Shown one piece after another: positions 35,067 to 45,239 of a stretch of 64,000 nt of DNA. Position 1 is the stretch's first letter. Every line of letters starts with the position of its first letter. The DNA is from CAWBLP01 sp963721065 (GTDB lineage Bacteria; Pseudomonadota; Alphaproteobacteria; Acetobacterales; Acetobacteraceae): the NCBI GenBank assembly GCA_963721065.1, contig CAVRHO010000005.1:434001-498000 (forward strand), written 5' to 3'. Both the position numbers and the translations under genes were made by a program. The notes under the pieces were generated by a model. That model did not search any database. It had not been told where the DNA came from and saw only the letters and a list, made by a program, of their open reading frames with translations.

Positions 35067-37454
35067 ATGTCGCTAGCACTCCGCATCATTGCCGCCATCG
35101 TTCTGCTTGGCCTCGCTCTGGCCGCGCAGCTTGCCCAGAACTGCATCACCTCCTGGTCCGAGGTCGGGCGCTACGCCCAGAACCGCCTGGTCGAGGAGCG
35201 CAGCGGCCTGTTGCTGGACGCGGCGGCGCACCTTGCCGCCGAACGCGGCCTGACGAACGGCATTCTGGCGGCGCCGGCGAAGACGCCCCCGAAGCTTCTG
35301 GCCTCCATCACGACGCAGCAGAAACAGGCCGAGGCCGCCCTGCATGCGGCGTTGGGAGAGCTGACAACCCTGCCGGGGATCGATCCGCAACGGCTGCAGG
35401 CGGCGCTCGGCCCGCTGAATGAGGCGACGGCGCGCGTGGCTGATCTGCGCGCGGCTGTGCGACAGGCGGTGCAGGGCAAGGCGGCCGGACCATCCCGGGC
35501 GCAATGGTTCCCGGCCGCGACAGCGCAGATCGATGCCGTTACCCGCTTGCGCCGCGTGCTGGACTCCAGCGCCAACAGCGAGAACGCCATGACCCGGCTG
35601 ATCGCCGTGCGCGACGCGCTGGCCGACATGGCGGAATACACCGGGCGGGAGCGCGGCCAGGTGAACGGCGCGATCGGCGCCAACGCGCGCCTGTCGCCGG
35701 CCACCATGACCCATCTCGGCCTGCTGAACGGGCGGGTGGAGGCCGCGTGGATGCGTATCCAGCCGCGCCTGGACCTGCTGCCGCCGCCGGTGGCGCGGGC
35801 GGTGCGGGCGGCCGGGGTGGCAACCTTCCAGACGTTCGCGGCGAAACGGGCACCGGTGTTCAAGGCCGCGGAAGCCGGCGCTCCCTGGCCGGTGACCTCG
35901 GCCGCGTGGTTCGCCGACGCCACCGCTGCCATCAGTGCGATGCGCACCGGGGAGGCCGCCGTCAACACCGCGCTGAATGGGTTGATGCAGCAGCAGCGCA
36001 CCGCCGGACAGCACAAGCTCATCATCTCGATCGCCATCTGGCTCGGGGCGCTTGCCGTGGCGGCGCTGGCGATCTGGTACATCCTGCGTCGTGTCGTCCG
36101 GCCGCTGAATCGCGCGATCGGCGCATTGCACGGGCTCACCGAGGGCAATCTCGATATCCCGGTGCCGACGATGACCGGCAGCAACGAAATCGCCCAACTG
36201 CTGGCCGCGACCCGTCGCTTCCAGGAGACCGCCCTGGCCCACCGCGCCCTGGAAGACAAGCAGGCCGAGCTGCAGCGGGAGTCGGACCGTGTGCGCGTTG
36301 CGGCGGTGCACGATGTGGGACACCTGATCGAGCGCGAAAGCAGCGAGGCCGTACAGGGCGTCGCCGGCCTGGCCGACCGCGTGGCCGGGATCGCCGCCGA
36401 GGTCAGCCAGAACATCGCCGCCATCAGCGCCGGCGCCGAGGATGCCGCCCGGCTCGCGCTCGACGGCCGGCAGGAAACCGACGCCGCCGCGGATGCGGCA
36501 CGCGGCCTGGAAGCGGCGATCGCCGAGGTGGCGCAGCAGATGGAGAACGCCGCCGCCACCACGCGCGGCGTGGTCACCCGCACCGACGAGACCCGGGAAA
36601 GCTTCGCCGCGCTGTTCGGCAGCGTCGGCGAGGTGCAGGACGTCGCCCGCCTGATCGGTGAAATCGCCGACCGCACCAACCTGCTGGCACTCAACGCCAC
36701 GATCGAGGCCGCCCGCGCCGGCGAGGCCGGCAAGGGCTTCGCGGTGGTCGCCACCGAGGTCAAGCAACTGGCGCACCAGACGTCGCAAAGCACGGACCAG
36801 ATCGCGGCCCGGGTCGAGGCGATCAGCGCCTCGGCCCATCGCGCGCAGCAGGCGCTGGACGGGATCGTCAGTGCGGTGGCCGATCTGGACAAAATCGCCA
36901 CCCGGGTCGCCGCGGCGGTGGAAGAACAGTCCACCGCCACCGGTCGTATCGCCCAGGCGATTGGCGGCGCCTCGGCCTCGGCCGGGCGCACTGCGGACTG
37001 CGTGAACGACCTGACCGGCCTGGCAACGCGCTGCGCCGAGGGTGTCAGCTCCACCCAGGCGATCAGCCGTGATGCGGTCGAGCAGATCAGCGGCCTGCAG
37101 ACCGCGCTGATGGGGATCCTGCGCAATCGCGTGGCGGAACTGGACCGGCGCGCCAATGGGCGGACCTCAGTTCATATGCCGGCCCGGCTGCAGCACGACG
37201 GCGGGGCCTGCAGCGGCATGCTGCAGGACCTGTCCGACGGCGGTGCCCGTTTCGCCGGCGAGGCCCCCGGCGTCACCAACGCGCGCCTGGAGGCGTCCGG
37301 CCTGCCGGAGGTTGCGGTCCGCGTGGTCGGGCGCAGCGAGGGCACGCTCCACCTGTCCTTCGTCTTCGCCACGCCGGACGAGGCCCGGACCATGCAGCAG
37401 GCCGTTGCCGCCATCGCGGGTGCGGAGGGCCCCCGGACCGCGCATGCCGCCTGA
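35067..37454 (+). CDS. Methyl-accepting chemotaxis protein with C-terminal PilZ domain
   Basis: A 795-residue chemoreceptor. Membrane helices at 4-22 and 317-339 flank a ~290-residue periplasmic helical sensor whose AERGLTNGIL segment resembles NIT-type (nitrate/nitrite-sensing) domains, an inference. HAMP at 340-393. Signalling coiled coil 430-690 with the conserved hairpin tip EIADRTNLLALNATIEAARA (532-551). Residues 691-785 form a PilZ domain with RxxxR (Arg695-Arg699) and DLSDGG (721-726), the c-di-GMP-binding motifs. It should couple ligand sensing to CheA and adjust to c-di-GMP, as described for Azospirillum Tlp1. No che genes are nearby. Confidence 0.9.
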   Translation: MSLALRIIAAIVLLGLALAAQLAQNCITSWSEVGRYAQNRLVEERSGLLLDAAAHLAAERGLTNGILAAPAKTPPKLLASITTQQKQAEAALHAALGELTTLPGIDPQRLQAALGPLNEATARVADLRAAVRQAVQGKAAGPSRAQWFPAATAQIDAVTRLRRVLDSSANSENAMTRLIAVRDALADMAEYTGRERGQVNGAIGANARLSPATMTHLGLLNGRVEAAWMRIQPRLDLLPPPVARAVRAAGVATFQTFAAKRAPVFKAAEAGAPWPVTSAAWFADATAAISAMRTGEAAVNTALNGLMQQQRTAGQHKLIISIAIWLGALAVAALAIWYILRRVVRPLNRAIGALHGLTEGNLDIPVPTMTGSNEIAQLLAATRRFQETALAHRALEDKQAELQRESDRVRVAAVHDVGHLIERESSEAVQGVAGLADRVAGIAAEVSQNIAAISAGAEDAARLALDGRQETDAAADAARGLEAAIAEVAQQMENAAATTRGVVTRTDETRESFAALFGSVGEVQDVARLIGEIADRTNLLALNATIEAARAGEAGKGFAVVATEVKQLAHQTSQSTDQIAARVEAISASAHRAQQALDGIVSAVADLDKIATRVAAAVEEQSTATGRIAQAIGGASASAGRTADCVNDLTGLATRCAEGVSSTQAISRDAVEQISGLQTALMGILRNRVAELDRRANGRTSVHMPARLQHDGGACSGMLQDLSDGGARFAGEAPGVTNARLEASGLPEVAVRVVGRSEGTLHLSFVFATPDEARTMQQAVAAIAGAEGPRTAHAA

Positions 37455-37613
37455 CGGCCATGTGCGGTCCATACGCTGGATCGTGCGCCGTTGGCACGCT
37501 GGTTTGACTCGCGGGGGCTGTCCGCCCAATGATCGGGGTTCCTTTGGACCCGCCCCGAATGGTTCGCGGGCGGCGGAGCCTTTGGATTTACCCAACGAGG
37601 GTCAGAACCCCCC

Positions 37614-38803
<1,190 letters not shown>

Positions 38804-38807
<4 letters not shown>

Positions 38808-39766
38808 GCGCATCCGCCAGTCGCCGGATGAGCGGGGCGGACCGGTCTCCCGAGGAGACCGGCCTGCGCCATTTCCTTGATCTGCGCGATTTCCAGCCCG
38901 CGACGCTGCGGCAGATGCTGGACGTGGCGGGCAACTACAAGCGTGGTGGAACCTCGTCCCGTCCGCTGGCGGGCAAGACCCTGGCGCTGATCTTCGAGAA
39001 GCCCTCCACCCGCACGCGCGTCTCCTTCGAGGTGGGCATGCGGCAACTGGGCGGCGACGTCGTGGTGCTGTCGGGGCGGGAAATGCAGATCGGCCGCGGG
39101 GAAACCGCGGCCGACACCGCCCGCGTGCTGTCCCGCTATGTCGATGCGATCATGCTGCGCACCGACAGTTCGGCCAAGCTGCACGAACTGGCGCAGCATG
39201 CCACGGTGCCGGTGATCAACGGTCTGACCGATACGTCCCACCCCTGCCAGTTGATGGCGGACGTGATGACCTTCGAGGAGCACCGCGGCCCCATCGCCGG
39301 CCAGGTGGTCGCCTGGTGCGGCGACGGCAACAACGTCGCCCGGAGCTGGATCGAGGCCGCGGTGCGCTTCGGCTTCGTCCTGCGCCTGGCCACGCCCGCC
39401 GAACTGCGCCCGCCGCAGGACGTGCTGGACTGGGCGCGCGCCCAGGGCGGCCGGATCGAACTGACCGATGACCCGGCCGAAGCGGTGGCCGGCGCCCGCT
39501 GCGTGGTGACGGACACCTGGATCAGCATGTCGGACGACCCGAACCAGAGCCGCCACAACCTGCTGGCACCGTATCAGGTGACTCCGGCGTTGATGGCGAA
39601 GGCGGCGCACGACGCGATCTTCATGCACTGCCTGCCGGCGCATCGTGGCGAGGAAGTCACGCAGGAGGTAATCGACGGGCCGCAATCGGTCGTGTTCGAT
39701 GAGGCGGAGAACCGGCTGCACGCGCAGAAGGGCGTGCTGGCCTGGGCGCTGGGCGCGGTTCGGTAG
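38804..39766 (+). CDS. argF: Ornithine carbamoyltransferase
   Basis: A 320-residue transcarbamylase making citrulline from ornithine and carbamoyl phosphate. Carbamoyl-phosphate loop EKPSTRTRVSFE (65-76), DTSHPCQ with the HPCQ motif, ornithine-binding TWISMSDDP, and HCLPAHRGEE (275-284) with the catalytic Cys are present. An N-terminal 20-residue extension (SASASRRMSGADRSPEETG) precedes the usual start HFLDLRDF. The ATG at 38804 overlaps the argD stop. A strong terminator follows 19 bp after the stop. Confidence 0.95.
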
Positions 39767-39784
39767 CCGAGCGCCCGACGTTCG

Positions 39785-39817
39785 GAACGTGGCTTCGTGC
39801 GGGAGCCACGTTCTTTT
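39785..39817 (+). terminator. Rho-independent terminator after argF
   Basis: GAACGTGGCT and AGCCACGTTC form a perfect 10-bp stem with a 9-base loop, followed by four T. It ends the argD-argF transcript 19 bp after the argF stop. Confidence 0.85.
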
Positions 39818-39876
39818 CGCGGTGACCCATCGTGGTAGAACGTGCTGCGACAGCCTGTTCCGGCGGATTGGCGAAA

Positions 39877-40032
39877 ATTGCACCACAGATTTCACAAAAT
39901 GCACACAGAGTCCCACAGTACTTTATAGCAAGCGCTTCGCGCAACGTTCGTGTGCTGCCGAACCTGTCTGTTCAGAACTGAGCAGGCCTCTATCTGTGAA
40001 ACTCTGTGCGGGACTTCGCGCACTCTGTGGTG
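39877..40032. repeat. Imperfect inverted repeat in an AT-richer gap
   Basis: CACCACAGATTTCACA followed by CACACAGAG on the left mirrors CTGTGAAACTCTGTG and ACTCTGTGGTG on the right, about 40 bp per arm. The stretch between is clearly lower in GC than the flanks. There is no coding capacity. It may be a degenerate mobile-element relic or an intergenic repeat family with ACACAGAG-type ends. Confidence 0.45.
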
Positions 40033-40197
40033 AATACATCACCTCCGCCCAGGACTCCCGTTCGGATCGAGCCCAAGCACGACCGTGGCTCCCACCGCAT
40101 TCACGCACCCCCCGCCGCGTGGCATTCTTCCACCGAATTCGCGGGGAGGACGTTGCATGCGAAGCGCCCATACGCTGACCCCGGGACGCGCCAGGCC

Positions 40198-41031
40198 ATG
40201 ACCGACGTGCCCCCAGGATGGCCCACCGGCCGACCCCTCGCGGTCTCGGTCAGCGTGATGCTGGAAGGCTGGCAGGAGGGCAGCGCCCCCGGCATCGGCC
40301 CGATGGGCAATCCCCTGAAGCCCGGCGTGCGCGACTTCCAGGCCCTGTCCTGGGCGGAATACGGTCCCAAAACCGGCATGCGCCATCTGCTGCGTGCGCT
40401 GGCGGAGCAGAACGCGCGGGCCGTGGTTTACACCAGCGGCGTGGTGGCGGAGCGGTATCCGGACCTCCTGGCCGGGATCGTTGACCACGGTCACGTCGTG
40501 GCCGCCCACGGCTGGAGCCAGGGCACGCTGCGACCCTACCTGCCGGTGGCGGAGGAGGCGACCGATATCGACCGCTGCGTCGATGTCCTGACCCGCACCA
40601 CGGGGCAGAAGCCACGGGGCTGGCTCAGCCCGCGCTGCACCCCCAGCGCCGACACCTCACGGCTGCTGGCGGGCGCCGGCTTCGCCTGGCATGCCGATAC
40701 GTTCGACACCGACCTGCCATACCGCCTGGACACGCCGGACGGCGCCCTGCTCGCAATGCCGTTCACCATGGAGGTGAACGACATGCCGCTATACGTGCGC
40801 TACGGCAACGAGCCGGCGGCCTTCACCCGCACCCTGGCGCATATCCTGTCCGGCTGGGAGCGGTTGGGCCGCCCCTTCGCCTGCCTGGATATCACCGTGC
40901 ACGCGCATATATTCGGCCGCCCCTACGGGGTGATCGCGCTGATGGATGCGCTGGCCCTGGTGCGCGCGCACAGTTGGTGCTGGCTGACAGACCACGCCAG
41001 CCTCGCGGCGCTGTATGCCGGCCAGGCATGA
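40198..41031 (+). CDS. Polysaccharide deacetylase-family (NodB-like) protein
   Basis: A 277-residue NodB-type TIM-barrel protein, close to the PuuE/allantoinase-like group rather than chitin deacetylases: SVSVMLEGWQEG at the N-terminus, VVAAHGWSQG (metal-site His region), PRGWLSPRCTPS, and LDITVHAHIFGRP near the C-terminus. No signal peptide, so it is cytoplasmic and probably acts on a small amide or N-acyl compound. ATG 40198 was selected because family similarity starts there; the open frame reaches 64 codons further upstream with no such sequence. It stands alone after a 180-bp repeat-containing gap. Confidence 0.8.
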   Translation: MTDVPPGWPTGRPLAVSVSVMLEGWQEGSAPGIGPMGNPLKPGVRDFQALSWAEYGPKTGMRHLLRALAEQNARAVVYTSGVVAERYPDLLAGIVDHGHVVAAHGWSQGTLRPYLPVAEEATDIDRCVDVLTRTTGQKPRGWLSPRCTPSADTSRLLAGAGFAWHADTFDTDLPYRLDTPDGALLAMPFTMEVNDMPLYVRYGNEPAAFTRTLAHILSGWERLGRPFACLDITVHAHIFGRPYGVIALMDALALVRAHSWCWLTDHASLAALYAGQA

Positions 41032-41191
41032 TGGCGGGCAGCAGGGGACCGGGCGCATTGCCGCTGTTCATCGCCCCCTGCTGATGCGTCGTTTCGCTAT
41101 CCGGCCCGCCATTCATAGTCCCGGCAGTTCGTCGCCCGGCAATTCATGGCTCGGCCAGGCGTCATGCCGCTACCGGCCATCCATCGCTCTG

Positions 41192-41404
41192 CTACTCGTC
41201 GTCCAGCGTGAAGCCTGCCTTCAGCGTCACCTGGTAGTGCTGGATCCGGCCGGCCTCGATCTCGCCGCGCATCTGCTGCACTTCGAACCAGCGCAGGTGA
41301 CGCAGCGACTTGCCGGCGCGGCTGATCGCATTCTCGATCGCCTCGGAATGGCTGGTGGTGGACGACCCGACCAGTTCGACGACCTTGTACACGTGATCGG
41401 CCAT
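41192..41404 (-). CDS. Dodecin family flavin-binding protein
   Basis: A 70-residue dodecin: VYKVVELVGSSTTSHSEAI (6-24), then helix SEAIENAISRAGK and the strand LRWFEVQQMRGEI with the flavin-stacking Trp39. Twelve copies form a hollow shell that stores riboflavin or FMN pairs and protects the cell from photoreactive free flavin. The ATG at 41404 has GGAGG nearby. It lies downstream of priA on the same strand, 97 bp from the priA stop. With three LLM flavoproteins, a nitroreductase and other flavin enzymes nearby, flavin buffering is plausible. Confidence 0.92.
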   Translation of the reverse strand: MADHVYKVVELVGSSTTSHSEAIENAISRAGKSLRHLRWFEVQQMRGEIEAGRIQHYQVTLKAGFTLDDE

Positions 41405-41501
41405 GAGAAACTCCCTCCTGAAACGCGGTTCGGAAGGGAACGCGGCAGGGCCGGTTGGGTGGCATCCCGAATCGGTTTGTCGGTTGGAGGCGTGCCCGGT
41501 G

Positions 41502-43757
41502 TTACAGGAACGACACCGGATCCACGTCCACGTCCACCCGCGCACCGCGCGGCACCGGCACCTGGGCCAGCCAGTCGCGCAGGATCGGCTGCACCGCGAT
41601 GTCGCGCCGCGTCTTCAGCAGCAGCCGCCGCCGGTGACGGCCGCGCAGGATGGACAGCGGCGCCGGGGCAGGGCCCAGCACATCCACCCCGGGCGCGGAC
41701 GGGGCGGCGCGGCCGATATCGCGGGCCAGCGTGTCGGCCAGCAGCGCGGAATCCGCACTGACGATCAGCGCCGCCAGCCGGCCATAGGGCGGCCAGTGCC
41801 CCGGCCGGCGCTGCGCCGCCTCGCTGGCCATGAACGCCGCCAGGTCGCCCTGCACCAGCGCCTGCATCACCGGGTGTTCCGGACTGAAGGTCTGCAGCAG
41901 CACCTGGCCGGGCGCCTCGGCGCGGCCGGCGCGGCCGGCCACCTGGTAGAGCAACTGCACGGTGCGCTCCGCCGCCCGCAGGTCGCCGCCGGCCAGGCCC
42001 AGATCGGCGTCCACCACGCCCACCAGCGTCAGATGCGGGAAGTGCCAGCCCTTGGCGACGATCTGCGTGCCGATGATCAGGTCCACCTGCCGGTCCGCAA
42101 TCGCGTGGGACGCGACGGCGGCGGCATCCGGCCCCGGCAGCGTGTCGCTGGCCATCACCAGGCGGCGGGCATCGGGGAACAGGGCGGCAACTTCCTCGGT
42201 GATGCGCTCCACGCCCGGGCCCACCGGGGTCAGGCTGTTGGCGGCGCCGCAGGCCGGGCATTCCGGCGGGATCGGGATGGCATGGCCGCAGTGGTGGCAT
42301 TGCAGTTCCCGCCGGACGCGGTGCTCCACCAGCCAGGCGGTGCAGTTCGGGCACTGCATGCGGTGCCCGCAATGCCGGCACAGCGTCAGCGGCGCGTAGC
42401 CGCGGCGGTTGAGGAACAGCATCGCCTGCTCCCCGCGCGCCAGCGTCTGCTGCACCGCCTGGATCAGCGGCGGCGCCAGGAAGTGGCCGCGCTCGGGCGG
42501 CGTCTCGCGCATGTCGATCGCCAGCACCTGCGGCAGCGTCGCGCCGCCGTGCCGGTTCGGCAGGTGCAGCCGGGTGTAGCGGCCGGATTCGACGTTCGCC
42601 ACCGTCTCCAGGCTGGGCGTGGCGGAGACCAGCACCGCCGGCGCCTGGCAGAAGCGGGCGCGCACCACTGCCATGTCGCGGGCGTTGTACACCACGCCTT
42701 CTTCCTGCTTGAACGCGGTCTCGTGCTCCTCATCCACCACCACCAGGCCCAGGTCGGGGAAGGGCAGGAACAGCGCCGACCGCGCGCCCACCACCACCGG
42801 CGCCGCGCCCTCGGCCACCGCGCGGCGGGTGACGCGGCGGATGCGGGAACTCAGGTCGGAGTGCCACACCGCCGGCGCCACGCCGAAGCGGCGCTGGAAC
42901 CGCTCCAGCCACTGGGACGACAGGGCGATCTCCGGCAGCAGCACCAGCGCCTGCCGCCCCTGGCGCAGGCATTCGGCGACCGCTTCCAGGTACACCTCGG
43001 TCTTGCCGGAGCCGGTGACGCCGTCCAGCAGCGTGACCGAGAACGAACGTGCTGCCACCGCCTGGCGCAGCGCCGTTGCCGCCGCCTGCTGCGCGTCCGA
43101 CAGCACCGGGCCGGCGCGATCGATGTCCGGCATGGCGAACGGGCGTGCTTCGGCCAGTTGCGCCGGCACCAGCAGCCCGGCATTCGCCATGCCGCGCACC
43201 ACGCCGGAACTGACGCCAGCCGCCCGGGTCAGTTCGGTGGTGGAGCGCGGTTCCGCCTGTGACAATGCCGCGATCACCCGGCGGCGCGGATCGGTCAGCT
43301 TCGCGTCCGGCAGCGGGTCGGCGCGGCGCCAGCCGCTGGCCGGCTGGGCGGGCGGGCGCAGGATGCGCAGCGCCATCGCCATCACCTCACCCGGTGGGCT
43401 GAGCGTGTAGGCCGCCATCCAGTCGATGAACTTCCGCAATTCCGCCCGCATCGGCGGGGTTTCGATGATGCCGATCAGCGACTTCAGCTTGCGGTCGGGC
43501 ACCGCGTCGTCGGGCGGGGCGTCCCAGACCACGCCCACCTCCTCCCGCCGGTTCAGCGGCACCAGCACCACGTCGCCCGGCTGCGGGTCCAGGTCCGGCG
43601 GCACGCGGTAGTCGAACGGGCCGGGAAACGGGTAGGGAAGCAGCACGGGCACGCGCCGCCGCACCGGGTGGGGCGCCTGCGGCTCCGGCAGCGCCAGCGT
43701 CCCGCTCACATCCCGGCCCGGATCGCCGTCTTCGCGGTTTTTGTCGGCGCCTGCCAT
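41502..43757 (-). CDS. priA: Primosomal replication protein N' (helicase PriA)
   Basis: A 751-residue 3'-5' DNA helicase that restarts stalled replication forks. N-terminal fork-binding domain (about 30-120, VPVLLPYPFPGPFDYRVP), winged helix (about 155-210), Walker A GVTGSGKT (246-253), Walker B LVVVDEEHE, and eight zinc-binding cysteines in CRHCGHRMQCPNC and CHHCGHA...CPACG. Helicase C-terminal GTQIVAKGWHFP and QVAGRAGR complete it. ATG 43757 is chosen from family length. Divergent from the fsa gene, with 68 bp between starts. Confidence 0.95.
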   Translation of the reverse strand: MAGADKNREDGDPGRDVSGTLALPEPQAPHPVRRRVPVLLPYPFPGPFDYRVPPDLDPQPGDVVLVPLNRREEVGVVWDAPPDDAVPDRKLKSLIGIIETPPMRAELRKFIDWMAAYTLSPPGEVMAMALRILRPPAQPASGWRRADPLPDAKLTDPRRRVIAALSQAEPRSTTELTRAAGVSSGVVRGMANAGLLVPAQLAEARPFAMPDIDRAGPVLSDAQQAAATALRQAVAARSFSVTLLDGVTGSGKTEVYLEAVAECLRQGRQALVLLPEIALSSQWLERFQRRFGVAPAVWHSDLSSRIRRVTRRAVAEGAAPVVVGARSALFLPFPDLGLVVVDEEHETAFKQEEGVVYNARDMAVVRARFCQAPAVLVSATPSLETVANVESGRYTRLHLPNRHGGATLPQVLAIDMRETPPERGHFLAPPLIQAVQQTLARGEQAMLFLNRRGYAPLTLCRHCGHRMQCPNCTAWLVEHRVRRELQCHHCGHAIPIPPECPACGAANSLTPVGPGVERITEEVAALFPDARRLVMASDTLPGPDAAAVASHAIADRQVDLIIGTQIVAKGWHFPHLTLVGVVDADLGLAGGDLRAAERTVQLLYQVAGRAGRAEAPGQVLLQTFSPEHPVMQALVQGDLAAFMASEAAQRRPGHWPPYGRLAALIVSADSALLADTLARDIGRAAPSAPGVDVLGPAPAPLSILRGRHRRRLLLKTRRDIAVQPILRDWLAQVPVPRGARVDVDVDPVSFL

Positions 43758-43825
43758 CCTATATGATCCGAAAGTCTCCCGGGGACACGATCCCCCAGGC
43801 CCCAGCCGCAAACCGGAGCGATACC

Positions 43826-44479
43826 ATGAAGTTCTTCGTTGACACCGCCGACACGGCGGAAATCAAGTCGCTCGCCGCCAGCGGCCTGCTCGACGGCGTG
43901 ACCACCAACCCCTCGCTGGTCGCCAAGAGCGGCAAGAAATTCCTCGAGGTCCTGGCCGAAATCTGTGACGTCGTGCCCGGCCCGGTCAGCGCCGAGGTCG
44001 CCGCCACCGACTTCGACGGCATGATGGCCGAGGCCCGCGTGGTGCGCAGCGTTGCCAAGAACATCGCGGTGAAGGTGCCGCTGACCCCGGACGGCATCCG
44101 CGCCTGCCGGCACCTGACCGATGACGGCGCCATGGTGAACGTCACGCTGTGCTTCTCCGCCGCCCAGGCGCTGCTGGCCGCCAAGGCCGGCGCCACCTTC
44201 GTCAGCCCCTTCGTCGGCCGGCTGGACGATATCGGCGAGCACGGCATGGGCCTGATCGCCGACATCGTGACGATCTTCCGTAACTATCCGTTTAAGACCG
44301 AGGTCCTGGTCGCCTCCGTCCGGAGCCCCGGCCACGTGATCGAGGCCGCCAAGCTGGGCGCCCATGTCGCCACGCTGCCGCCGGCGGTGCTGCGGTCGCT
44401 GTTCAACCACCCGCTGACCGACAAGGGCCTGGCCGCCTTCCTGGCGGACTGGGCGAAGACCGGCCAGCAGATCGCCTGA
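43826..44479 (+). CDS. fsa: Fructose-6-phosphate aldolase / small transaldolase
   Basis: A 217-residue transaldolase of the short FSA/TalC class. It begins MKFFVDTADTAEIK, has GVTTNPSLVAK (24-34), and the Schiff-base Lys83 in IAVKVPLTPDG. SPFVGRLDDIG follows. The short length, with decameric architecture in relatives, is typical. Alphaproteobacteria often use this form as the main transaldolase in the pentose-phosphate pathway, so transaldolase is as likely as FSA activity. Next gene DUF484 starts 9 bp downstream. Confidence 0.93.
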   Translation: MKFFVDTADTAEIKSLAASGLLDGVTTNPSLVAKSGKKFLEVLAEICDVVPGPVSAEVAATDFDGMMAEARVVRSVAKNIAVKVPLTPDGIRACRHLTDDGAMVNVTLCFSAAQALLAAKAGATFVSPFVGRLDDIGEHGMGLIADIVTIFRNYPFKTEVLVASVRSPGHVIEAAKLGAHVATLPPAVLRSLFNHPLTDKGLAAFLADWAKTGQQIA

Positions 44480-44488
44480 CCCAACTCG

Positions 44489-45136
44489 ATGACGCTGCCC
44501 GAGCCGCGGGAGGCCGACGACGCGAGCGCCGCGTTCGTCGAGGCCTTCCTGCGCGCCCATCCGCACTGGCTGGCGGAGCACCCGGATCTCTACCGGGTGC
44601 TGGCGCCGCCCCGCCGCGTGCATGGGGAGCAACTGGCCGACCACATGGCGGCCATGGTGCAGGCCGAACGCACCCATGCGGCGGCCATGTCGGAGCGGGC
44701 GGATTTCGTGCTCGCGGCCGGCCGTGCAGCGGCCGGGCTGACGGCGCGCGTGCAGGAAGCCGTGCTGGCGCTGCTCCGTTCGGCGGATCCGCTGGACTGC
44801 ATCAGCGGCGAGATGCCGGGGATCCTGGCGGTCGACTCCGCCCATCTGTGCACCGAAGCGATGCTGCCGGGCACCCATCCGTTGCCGGAAGGCACGGTCG
44901 CGCGCCTGCTGGAAGGCCGCCAGGTGCTGTTCCGCGACACCGCCACGGACGCTCGGCTGCTGCACGCCGAGGCCGCCGGCCTGGCCGGGCATGACGCGCT
45001 GGTGCTGATCCCCGGGCAGGGGCCGGCGGCGCTGCTGGCCCTGCTGGCGCGGGACCCGCGTGCGCTGGACCCGGCGCAGGGGGCCGGCGCGCTGGCGTTC
45101 CTCGGCCGCGCCGTCGCGGCGGCGCTGGGGCGGTGA
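44489..45136 (+). CDS. DUF484-family protein
   Basis: A 215-residue DUF484 protein with a GAF-like fold. N-terminal AFLRAHPHWLAEHPDLYRVL (29-48) is the family's signature segment, then a helix (LADHMAAMVQAERTHAAAMS) and a GAF-like C-terminal half. Function is unknown; the gene lies immediately before xerC in many proteobacteria, and the same order is kept here, suggesting a link to chromosome dimer resolution or cell division. Confidence 0.85.
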   Translation: MTLPEPREADDASAAFVEAFLRAHPHWLAEHPDLYRVLAPPRRVHGEQLADHMAAMVQAERTHAAAMSERADFVLAAGRAAAGLTARVQEAVLALLRSADPLDCISGEMPGILAVDSAHLCTEAMLPGTHPLPEGTVARLLEGRQVLFRDTATDARLLHAEAAGLAGHDALVLIPGQGPAALLALLARDPRALDPAQGAGALAFLGRAVAAALGR

Positions 45137-45239
45137 GACGGGACAGCGCTGGGGCGGTGAGACCGGGCGGCCGCACGACCAACCCGCGCCTCTGCCAGAC
45201 CGGCATTCCGCACCTCTGGCGAACCGGCGTCCCGCGCCG

